From Roseomonas sp. (lineage in GTDB: Bacteria; Pseudomonadota; Alphaproteobacteria; Acetobacterales; Acetobacteraceae): DNA of 7,938 nt. This document shows positions 1-5,266 of this stretch, in pieces. The translations under genes were made by a program, and so were the position numbers. Each line of letters begins with the position of its first letter. Positions within the stretch are counted from its first letter, which is position 1. The notes under the pieces are model-generated. The model worked only from the letters and a program-made list of their open reading frames with translations, had not been told where the DNA came from and made no database searches. The stretch is from NCBI GenBank assembly GCA_020249415.1, contig JADCFR010000016.1, positions 1 to 7,938 on the forward strand. The letters are read 5' to 3'.

Positions 1-560
1 GCCGGGCGCGAATACTCCGCGCCGCGTGTGTAAGGCACCACGCAGAAGGAACAGAATTTGTCGCAGCCCTCCTGCACAGTCAGGAAGGCGGTGACGCCCT
101 GCGGTGCGACCTGTTCCGGCAAATGATCGAATTTCCCATCGACCGGGAATTCGGTTTCAATCACCGCCCCGGCGGCGCGGGAGGCACGCGCCACCATCTC
201 CGGCAGCCGGTGATAGGATTGCGGCCCGAGCACGATATCCACCCAAGGTGCACGGGCGGTGATTTCCGCCCCTTCCGCCTGCGCCACACAGCCGGCCACG
301 GCGACAATCATCTCCCCACCGCGCGCGGCCTTGGCTTCCCTGAGGCGCCCCAGGTCAGAAAACACCTTCTCGGTCGCCTTTTCGCGGATATGGCAGGTAT
401 TGAGGATGACCATATCGGCTTCCTCGGCCACTTCCGTCGGCGCATAGCCAAGGGGTGCGAGCACATCCGCCATGCGCGCGCTGTCATACACATTCATCTG
501 GCAGCCCCAGGTGCGGATCAATAGCCGCTTTCTTGCCGGGGTGCCTTGGCGATCGCTCAT
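1..560 (-). CDS. miaB: tRNA-2-methylthio-N6-dimethylallyladenosine synthase MiaB, N-terminal part (cut by window edge)
   Basis: Radical-SAM methylthiotransferase that adds a methylthio group to i6A37 of tRNAs reading UNN codons. 186 codons are visible, starting at ATG 560-558. The N-terminal UPF0004 domain carries the three auxiliary-cluster cysteines: Cys20 (RTWGCQMN), Cys56 ([11 protein letters not shown]) and Cys91 (VAGCVAQ). The radical-SAM CxxxCxxC triad follows at Cys166, Cys170 and Cys173 ([10 protein letters not shown]), then [12 protein letters not shown]. The rest of the radical-SAM domain and the TRAM domain lie outside the window. A GGAGG Shine-Dalgarno sits 10 nt before the ATG. 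It lies 155 bp downstream of plsC on the same strand, an order common in Alphaproteobacteria (fur-plsC-miaB-phoH-ybeY, from memory). The cysteine set and motif order make the call secure; MtaB/RimO relatives are less likely given the WGCQMN and CHIREKA motifs. Confidence 0.97.
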   Translation of the reverse strand, partial: MSDRQGTPARKRLLIRTWGCQMNVYDSARMADVLAPLGYAPTEVAEEADMVILNTCHIREKATEKVFSDLGRLREAKAARGGEMIVAVAGCVAQAEGAEITARAPWVDIVLGPQSYHRLPEMVARASRAAGAVIETEFPVDGKFDHLPEQVAPQGVTAFLTVQEGCDKFCSFCVVPYTRGAEYSRP

Positions 561-576
561 GAAATCCGGGCCTCCG

Positions 577-595
577 TCGCCCCTGCACGGGGCGA
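577..595 (-). other. GC-rich hairpin in the miaB leader
   Basis: A perfect 7-bp inverted repeat (TCGCCCC / GGGGCGA) with a 5-nt loop lies just upstream of the miaB Shine-Dalgarno in the 155-bp plsC-miaB gap. No T-run follows it on the minus strand, so it is not a classic terminator. It could be a leader structure, part of a weak plsC terminator, or chance in GC-rich DNA. Confidence 0.3.
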
Positions 596-715
596 AACGG
601 GGGAAATGAGCAGGCCGGCTGCGCTGGTCAAGCGCGCCAAGACCCGAAAGCGCGAATCAGTGAGCCAAGGATCATGTAACGAGCCTGGAGTCTCCGCCCG
701 CGTCGGGTCAAGAGT

Positions 716-1639
716 TTATCGCGGCGCATTCAGGAAAAGCGGCGTGGCGGGACGATTTTGCCGCAATTGCGCCGCCCCGGCGGCGACCACGTCACTCACC
801 GCCGCGGTCAGGGCCTTGCGGTCCGGCAGCGTGGCGGGGTCCGCCACTTCGTGCAGCAGCACCGTCGCCCGCGCCCCGGACCGGCGCGCGATGCGCCAGA
901 AATGGGAAGCGATATCCATATCGCCATACCAGGCGAAAAGCGGCCGATCCCGCCGGCAGGCCGGCAAACCGCCGAGCCGGTCATAGACCAATGAGACCGG
1001 CTGCACCGCCTTGGCGTCCGCCGCTGCCGCCAAAAAGGCAGACCGGAAAGGGAGCACCCGCGTGCCGTCATTGCTGGTGCCCTCGGCGAATAGGATCAGG
1101 CTATCGCCGGCTTGCAGCCTTTCGCGCATGGCATCGGCCTCGCGCAGCACGGTTGAGGTGCGGCGGCGGCTGACAAAAACCGTCCGACCGAGCTTGGCGA
1201 TAATGCCCACGACCGGCCATTGCCCGACCTCGGATTTCGACACAAAGCTCGCCCGCAGCACTGCGCCCAGCACGAGAATATCCAGCCAGGAGGTATGATT
1301 GGGCAGAAAAAGCGTGGCCGGCTTGTCGGATACCTTGCCCACCACCTGCAGCTTGAGGCCGATCAGCCAGCAAAGCACCCGATGATAAAAGCAGCCAAAG
1401 CTGATCTTGGCCTGGCCCGGCAGCAGCATCAGAACGGATTGGATCGGGATCGCGATCAATGTCCAGATGACGGCAGTGACAATGCGGCGGATGGCACGGA
1501 CCCGCCCACCCAGCGGGCGCGGTTCCATGATATCGCCCCAGGCTTCACCTGGCATGAAGGGTTTAAAGCGCAACGGCTTTATGCGCATCTTCCGACGCGG
1601 CTTCAGCGCTTCTTCCGGATTCCTGGCGGCGAATTCCAT
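716..1639 (-). CDS. plsC: 1-acyl-sn-glycerol-3-phosphate acyltransferase (PlsC/LPLAT family)
   Basis: Membrane-associated acyltransferase that converts lysophosphatidic acid to phosphatidic acid in phospholipid synthesis. With the longest start (307 aa) the family blocks are: block I NHTSWLD at 114-120 (HX4D catalytic His115/Asp120), FVSRRR at 155-160 (block II region), and block III FAEGTSNDGTRVLPFRSAF from 184. A hydrophobic segment (about 53-74, VTAVIWTLIAIPIQSVLMLL) precedes the catalytic domain and likely anchors it to the inner membrane. The start is uncertain. ATG 1639 has GGAGAG only 1 nt upstream. ATG 1588 (codon 18) and ATG 1528 (codon 38, MEPRPLGGR) are alternatives, and 1528 gives about 270 aa, nearer the usual family length. 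It is first in a plsC-miaB pair and divergent from the zinc transporter unit. Acyl specificity (PlsC versus an ornithine-lipid OlsA type) cannot be read from sequence. Confidence 0.9.
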   Translation of the reverse strand: MEFAARNPEEALKPRRKMRIKPLRFKPFMPGEAWGDIMEPRPLGGRVRAIRRIVTAVIWTLIAIPIQSVLMLLPGQAKISFGCFYHRVLCWLIGLKLQVVGKVSDKPATLFLPNHTSWLDILVLGAVLRASFVSKSEVGQWPVVGIIAKLGRTVFVSRRRTSTVLREADAMRERLQAGDSLILFAEGTSNDGTRVLPFRSAFLAAAADAKAVQPVSLVYDRLGGLPACRRDRPLFAWYGDMDIASHFWRIARRSGARATVLLHEVADPATLPDRKALTAAVSDVVAAGAAQLRQNRPATPLFLNAPR

Positions 1640-1725
1640 GCTCTCCGGATAGCTCGGCGTGTGTGGCGCGGCAATGACGCTTTAGCGACGATTGCGTGAA
1701 ACCCGGCCATGATCTGGCGCTTGGC

Positions 1726-1753
1726 TTGGCAGGGCCGGGTGTTATGTTATATC
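1726..1753 (+). promoter_or_regulatory. Candidate sigma-70-type promoter of the zinc transporter unit
   Basis: A -35-like TTGGCA (1726-1731, 5/6 to TTGACA) is followed after 16 bp by a -10-like TATATC (1748-1753, 4/6 to TATAAT). This places transcription initiation near 1760, right at ATG 1761, so the first message could be leaderless. An 8-bp perfect inverted repeat (ACCCGGCC 1701-1708 / GGCCGGGT 1733-1740) brackets the -35 region. The call is by eye only. The short AT-rich patch stands out against GC-rich flanks. Confidence 0.45.
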
Positions 1754-1758
1754 AATGC
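1741..1758 (+). promoter_or_regulatory. Candidate Zur (zinc uptake regulator) operator
   Basis: The 18-bp sequence GTTATGTTATATCAATGC matches 14 of 18 positions of the alphaproteobacterial Zur-type consensus as I recall it (GTAATGTTATAACATTAC). It keeps the TGnTATAnCA core and overlaps the candidate -10 hexamer. Its position immediately ahead of an AztA/ZnuC-type ATPase gene is where a Zur box is expected, and zinc-bound repressor there would block RNA polymerase. The consensus is from memory and the site is an imperfect palindrome (10 of 18 positions symmetric). No zur/fur gene is in the window. Confidence 0.55.
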
Positions 1759-1760
1759 CC

Positions 1761-1874
1761 ATGGCTTTTTCGAACCCCTTGGCTCTTTCTGCCGGCATTG
1801 CCGCGCGGCTTGGCCTTTCGGCTGTGCTCACCGCGCTGCTATGGGCAGGTGTCGCCTGGGCACTCGCGACATGA
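1761..1874 (+). CDS. Possible 37-aa single-pass membrane peptide ahead of the zinc ATPase
   Basis: This short frame begins ATG GCT TTT TCG AAC and ends ACA TGA. Its stop overlaps the next gene in an ATGA arrangement (the ATPase ATG is 1871-1873), a pattern of translational coupling. The product is almost wholly hydrophobic from about residue 7 to the end (ALSAGIAARLGLSAVLTALL, then WAGVAWALAT), so it would form one transmembrane helix. A second in-frame ATG at 1755 would add two residues but lies within the operator-like sequence. There is no Shine-Dalgarno; a leaderless message from the candidate promoter would start at this ATG. I do not recognise the family. It may be a small accessory subunit of the transporter, or a leader peptide that only delivers ribosomes to the ATPase. 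Chance remains possible at this length. Confidence 0.45.
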   Translation: MAFSNPLALSAGIAARLGLSAVLTALLWAGVAWALAT

Positions 1875-2608
1875 TTCCCGCAGCCTTGACCCTGGCGGAT
1901 CTGACCATCTGCCATGGCCGCCGCCCGGCGGTGCATCACCTATCGGGCCGGTTTGCGCCGGGCAGCCTGACGGCGATTGTCGGGCCGAATGGTGCGGGGA
2001 AATCCACGCTGCTGCGTGCCCTCGCTGGGCTGCATCAGCCGGAATCGGGGCGCATTGCGCAGGACGGGGTGGCGCGGATTGCGCTGCTGCCGCAATTGGC
2101 CGCTCTGGATCGCGCCTTTCCGATCGCCTGCCGGGATGTGGTGATGCAGGGGCTTTGGCCGCGCCTCGGCGCCTTTCGTGCCGTGCCTGCCGATGAACAC
2201 GCGCGGGTTGACGCGGCGCTGGCGGCGGTGGGGCTTACGGGCCTTGCGAAACGCCCGGTGGGCAGCCTTTCAGCTGGGCAATTGCAGCGCCTGCTATTCG
2301 CGCGGCTTTTGGTGCAGGATGCCGATATCCTGCTGCTCGATGAGCCCTTCAATGCCGTGGATGCGAAAACGGCTGCCGATCTGCTGCGCCTGATCCGGCA
2401 ATGGCATGGCGAAGGCCGCACCGTGATTGCCGTTTTGCATGATCTTGATCTGGTGGCGCGGGAATTTCCGGAGACGCTTTTGCTCGCGCGCGATCTGATC
2501 GCCTGGGGGCCGACCGAACAGACGCTCTCGCCTGCCAATCGCCTCAAGGCGCGGCAAATGGCCGAGGGCTGGGCAGAAGAGGCTGAGGCTTGTGAGCGCG
2601 CGGCGTAA
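1871..2608 (+). CDS. aztA: Zinc ABC transporter ATP-binding protein (AztA/ZnuC type)
   Basis: Cytoplasmic ATPase that powers metal import through the permease encoded just downstream. It is 245 aa, normal for the family. The motifs in order are: Walker A GPNGAGKST (38-46), Q-loop Gln75 (ALLPQ), signature LSAGQ (133-137), Walker B ILLLDEP (153-159), D-loop NAVD (161-164) and switch His190 (VLHDLD). The N-terminal wording PAVHHLSGRFAPGSLTAIVG resembles AztA proteins of the AztABCD zinc system as I recall them, so I prefer that symbol; znuC is the broader name. ATG 1871 was chosen because the conserved domain begins right after it and it overlaps the preceding small frame by ATGA. The frame is open upstream to 1709 but that part has no family similarity. 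It is probably zinc-repressed through the upstream operator-like site. Manganese or iron as substrate is not excluded by sequence alone. Confidence 0.88.
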   Translation: MIPAALTLADLTICHGRRPAVHHLSGRFAPGSLTAIVGPNGAGKSTLLRALAGLHQPESGRIAQDGVARIALLPQLAALDRAFPIACRDVVMQGLWPRLGAFRAVPADEHARVDAALAAVGLTGLAKRPVGSLSAGQLQRLLFARLLVQDADILLLDEPFNAVDAKTAADLLRLIRQWHGEGRTVIAVLHDLDLVAREFPETLLLARDLIAWGPTEQTLSPANRLKARQMAEGWAEEAEACERAA

Positions 2609-2609
2609 A

Positions 2610-2653
2610 CTAGAGCGGTTTCCGTTCACCTTCGTTCACGGCAACCACTCTAG
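2610..2653. repeat. 44-bp imperfect palindrome (REP-like) after the ATPase gene
   Basis: It starts 1 nt after the ATPase stop codon. Two 20-nt arms beginning CTAGAGCGGTT and ending AACCACTCTAG pair at 16 of 20 positions around a CTTC loop. The CTAGAG...CTCTAG ends and hairpin shape resemble the short extragenic palindromes common in alphaproteobacterial genomes. Transcribed, it would form a stable stem-loop between the two transporter cistrons. Confidence 0.75.
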
Positions 2654-2657
2654 ATTA

Positions 2658-2707
2658 TTGTTTGGTCGCATTTTCCGAGCCGCCAAGTGTGCCACTTGGC
2701 TTGAAAA
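2658..2707. repeat. 50-bp palindromic repeat, copy 1
   Basis: This is the first of two identical 50-bp copies with a period of 57 bp. Each contains a perfect 8-bp stem GCCAAGTG / CACTTGGC with a TGC loop, flanked by TTTTC on the left and GAAAA on the right. In copy 1 the right arm runs into CAAGATT instead of completing GAAAATGC. Confidence 0.9.
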
Positions 2708-2714
2708 CAAGATT

Positions 2715-2764
2715 TTGTTTGGTCGCATTTTCCGAGCCGCCAAGTGTGCCACTTGGCTTGAAAA
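2715..2764. repeat. 50-bp palindromic repeat, copy 2
   Basis: It is identical to copy 1 across 50 bases. Here the outer arms are complete: GCATTTTC (2725-2732) pairs with GAAAATGC (2760-2767), enclosing the GCCAAGTG-TGC-CACTTGGC stem. The ATG inside the right outer arm (2764-2766) is in frame with the permease gene. Because 57 bp is exactly 19 codons, both copies are open in the permease frame. This is probably a local duplication of one REP-like unit. Confidence 0.9.
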
Positions 2765-2778
2765 TGCTCCGGCGCACC

Positions 2779-3645
2779 ATGATTGAGGCGCTGTTCGCCC
2801 CCTTCATCGAATTCGGTTTCATGCGCCGTGCCCTGGTGGGGTCACTCGCCCTTGCCATCGCAGCACCGCCGCTTGGCGTTTTCCTGATGCTGCGGCGGAT
2901 GAGCCTGACGGCTGATGTACTCTCCCACGGGGCCTTGCCGGGGGTGGCGGTGGCCTTCCTGATCGCGGGGCTTTCCGTGCCGGCGCTTTGGTTTGGTGGC
3001 CTGGTGGCGGGGCTTTTGGTCGCGGTCGGTGCCGGGGCCTTGGCGCGCATTACCGGCGGGCGGGAGGATGCGACGCTGGCGGCACTTTACCTGCTGGCGC
3101 TTGGGCTGGGTGTGGCGCTGATTTCGATAGGCGGCGGTGCGGGGGATTTGAAGCATATCCTGTTCGGCAGTGTGCTGGGCGTTGATGATGCCGCGCTATT
3201 GCTCATGGCCGCGGTGGCGACGCTAACACTGGTTTTGCTGGCAATTGGCTGGCGGCCCTTGGTGCTGGAATGTTTTGACCCAGCCTTTGCCGCAGCGACC
3301 GGCGCGCGCGGCGGGTTGTGGCATTTGGTGTTCATGGGCCTTGTGGTGCTGAACATGCTCTCGGCCTTTTTGGCCTTGGGCACGCTCATGGCGGTGGGCC
3401 TGATGATGCTGCCCGCCATTGCCGCGCGGCATTGGGCGGCGGAGATCAGCGGCATGGTTTATGCGGCATCCGCCATTGCCCTGTTGTCCAGCGTGATTGG
3501 GCTATTGGCATCCTATCACGCGGATTTGCCGAGCGGCCCGGCGATTGTGCTGATGGCGGGGCTCGCCTGGGCGGTATCGGTGCTGTTTGGCCCGGTGGAT
3601 GGCCTGGCGCAGCGCGTGATCCGGCGGCGGCATTTGGCGGGGTAG
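2779..3645 (+). CDS. aztB: Zinc ABC transporter permease (AztB/ZnuB type, ABC-3 family)
   Basis: Inner-membrane permease partner of the upstream ATPase. It is 288 aa from ATG 2779 with roughly eight or nine hydrophobic segments. Family landmarks include the N-terminal IEFGFMRRALVGSLALAIAA, the VFLMLRRMSLTADVLSHGALPGVA stretch that holds the conserved ABC-3 'S-H-x-x-x-P-G' region, the LFGSVLGVDDAALLL stretch reminiscent of AztB, and ALGTLMAVGLMMLPAIAAR near the C-terminal part. The start is uncertain. ATG 2779 (MIEALFAPF) best matches where relatives begin. ATG 2764 adds MLRRT and comes from a repeat arm. A TTG at 2662 would add 39 residues encoded by the two repeat copies. No clear Shine-Dalgarno precedes any of them. 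The 155-170 bp of palindromes between ATPase and permease is unusual for such pairs, which are normally tightly spaced or overlapping. Confidence 0.88.
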   Translation: MIEALFAPFIEFGFMRRALVGSLALAIAAPPLGVFLMLRRMSLTADVLSHGALPGVAVAFLIAGLSVPALWFGGLVAGLLVAVGAGALARITGGREDATLAALYLLALGLGVALISIGGGAGDLKHILFGSVLGVDDAALLLMAAVATLTLVLLAIGWRPLVLECFDPAFAAATGARGGLWHLVFMGLVVLNMLSAFLALGTLMAVGLMMLPAIAARHWAAEISGMVYAASAIALLSSVIGLLASYHADLPSGPAIVLMAGLAWAVSVLFGPVDGLAQRVIRRRHLAG

Positions 3646-3733
3646 CTTTGCGCGCTTGACCTTGGCCTGATCCGGTTTCAGCCTTTCCGGAAAGCCACAG
3701 CTTCAAGCGTGGCATGAAGGGGAGATCACCGCC

Positions 3734-4711
3734 ATGGCCGATTTGCGTCTGACCCGCCGCGGCGCTTTGGCGCTTCTGGCCGCGCCCGCCTTAGCCCGCG
3801 CGCAAAGCGCTGATCTTTGGCCATCGCGCAGCATTCGCCTGGTGGTACCCTTTGGCCCTGGTGGTCCCACGGATGTCATGGCGCGGGTGATTGCGCCCGG
3901 CTTATCCTCGGCGCTTGGGCGGCCCGTGGTGGTGGAAAACCGCCCCGGCGCCAGCGGCAATGTCGGCATCGCCCATGCGGCGCGAAGCGCGCCCGATGGC
4001 TATACGCTGCTGGTGACTTCCACCGGGTTTGTTGTGAACCCAACCCTGTTTCGCAATCCCGGCTATGACATCGCCCGGGATTTCGCGCCGATCACGGAAT
4101 TGGGGGCTTCGCCCAATACCATCCTGACCAGGCCCGATAGCGGCATCAATTCCGTTGCTGATCTTGTGGCGCGTGCGAAGGCGACGCCAGGTGGACTCAA
4201 TATCGCCAATCCGGGCTTGGGTTCCACCCCGCATCTGACCGCGGAATTGCTGCGGCTGCGCACCGGGATTGAATTGGTGCAGGTGACGCATCAAAGCGCA
4301 GCGCAGGCAGTGCAGGCGGTGCTGGCCGGCACCACGCCGATTGGGGTGGCCGCGCTGCCGCCGGCACATGCGCTGATCAAGGCCGGCACCTTGCGCGCCT
4401 TGGCGATCACCGGGGAACAGCGCTGGCATGATCTGCCCGATCTGCCGACCATGGTGGAACTTGGCTATGATGGTTTTGTTTCAGAAACCTTCCAGGGCTT
4501 GCTGGCGCCTGCCGGCACGCCGCCAGCCATTCTGGAGCGCTGCGCACAGGTGGCGATGGCGTTGTTGAATGAAGCCGAGACCCGCAACCGGTTGCTTGGC
4601 GCAGGCTTCACGCTGAATGCCCGCGGGCCTGAGGGGTTGGCGCAGCGCATCGCACGTGAAGTGCCGCTTTGGCGCGATGTGATCGAAAAGGCGGGGATTC
4701 CGCGGGAGTGA
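3734..4711 (+). CDS. Bug-family (TctC-like) periplasmic solute-binding protein
   Basis: Periplasmic binding protein of the tripartite tricarboxylate transporter (TTT) superfamily, expected to bind a small carboxylate. It is 325 aa, standard length. The signal peptide has a twin-arginine-like n-region (LTRRGALALLAAPALARA) with likely cleavage after Ala23. Family motifs are IRLVVPFGPGGPTDVMAR (34-51), GRPVVVENRPGASGNVG (62-78), PDGYTLL (87-93), and the C-terminal LPDLPTMVELGYDG with LLAPAGTPP. A clear Shine-Dalgarno AAGGGGAG (3717-3724) lies 9 nt before the ATG. No TctA/TctB membrane subunits lie nearby, as is common for the many orphan Bug genes of Acetobacteraceae and Burkholderiales. The ligand cannot be told from sequence. 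It is not a zinc-binding protein despite following the zinc permease. Confidence 0.93.
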   Translation: MADLRLTRRGALALLAAPALARAQSADLWPSRSIRLVVPFGPGGPTDVMARVIAPGLSSALGRPVVVENRPGASGNVGIAHAARSAPDGYTLLVTSTGFVVNPTLFRNPGYDIARDFAPITELGASPNTILTRPDSGINSVADLVARAKATPGGLNIANPGLGSTPHLTAELLRLRTGIELVQVTHQSAAQAVQAVLAGTTPIGVAALPPAHALIKAGTLRALAITGEQRWHDLPDLPTMVELGYDGFVSETFQGLLAPAGTPPAILERCAQVAMALLNEAETRNRLLGAGFTLNARGPEGLAQRIAREVPLWRDVIEKAGIPRE

Positions 4712-4885
4712 TCTTACCCTGGCTTCGTCCGTAGCGGCGTGAGTTCCGGCAGGAAGCGCTCCGCCGCCGACAAAACGCCCCTGGGCTGATGCAAGGATAA
4801 GTCGGTAATGCCTCTTGCAATCGGCGCCCGGTATCGGAAGATGGGCCAGCGCCCTTTGCCGGGCGTTCAACATGATGGGGTGGAA

Positions 4886-5266
4886 ATGTTCTCTCATATC
4901 TTTGTCGGCGCGGATGACGTTGCCGTTTCCAAGAAATTCTATGACGCGGCGCTTGGCGTGCTTGGCGTTGCGGAAGGCAAGATGGACCCGAAGGGGCGCT
5001 GCTTTTACCGCACGCCAACCGGCACGCTTGGCATCAGCAAGCCAATTGATGGCAAGGCTGCCACGGGCGCCAATGGTGGCACCATCGGTTTTGGCTGCGA
5101 CAGTCCGGAAAAGGTGAAGGCCTTCCATGATGCGGCTGTCGCCAATGGCGGCACCAGCATTGAAGACCCGCCCGGCTGGCGTGAAGGCGGCGCGGTGCGG
5201 CTTTATCTGGCCTATGTGCGCGATCCTTACGGCAATAAGCTTTGCGCGCTGCATCGCGGCGGGTGA
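4886..5266 (+). CDS. VOC-family (glyoxalase/bleomycin-resistance fold) protein
   Basis: Small cytosolic protein of 126 aa made of two beta-alpha-beta-beta-beta modules. It begins MFSHIFVGADDVAVSKKFYD, with the His4 position typical of a first metal ligand, and ends with the second module's RLYLAYVRDPYGNKLCALH. The RDPxGNKLC ending is characteristic of a common proteobacterial group annotated as glyoxalase or lactoylglutathione-lyase-like. I chose ATG 4886 because it begins the conserved domain and is preceded by GGGGTGGAA; the frame is open upstream to ATG 4808 but the extra 26 residues look unrelated. The gene's TGA is directly followed by the ATG of the lipoprotein gene, suggesting one operon. 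Substrate unknown. Glyoxalase I activity is not established, since the full ligand set is not obvious. Confidence 0.85.
   Translation: MFSHIFVGADDVAVSKKFYDAALGVLGVAEGKMDPKGRCFYRTPTGTLGISKPIDGKAATGANGGTIGFGCDSPEKVKAFHDAAVANGGTSIEDPPGWREGGAVRLYLAYVRDPYGNKLCALHRGG

Noticed and set aside
546..986. Plus-strand open frame of 146 codons opposite plsC
   Set aside because: It is antisense to the plsC C-terminal region and the intergenic gap, with low-complexity Arg/Ala/Ser content and no motif.
1709..1870. N-terminal extension of the zinc ATPase from ATG 1709
   Set aside because: The 54 extra residues are Cys/Arg-rich and unlike any ABC ATPase N-terminus. The segment contains the promoter- and operator-like signals, and the conserved domain starts at ATG 1871.
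2658..2764. Two direct repeats as a minimal CRISPR array
   Set aside because: The copies are 50 bp, internally palindromic and separated by only 7 bp. There is no real spacer, no third copy and no cas gene.
3653..3709. Inverted repeat CGCTTGA / TCAAGCG with an inner CTTTCCGGAAAG palindrome as a terminator after the permease
   Set aside because: The outer arms are only 7 bp and 43 bp apart, and no T-run follows. It may be chance; there is not enough to call a terminator.
3734..4711. Bug-family protein as the missing zinc-binding component
   Set aside because: It has the VVPFGPGGPTD and VENRPGASG motifs of TctC/Bug proteins and lacks the His-rich metal-binding features of ZnuA/AztC. It also has its own strong ribosome binding site after an 88-bp gap.
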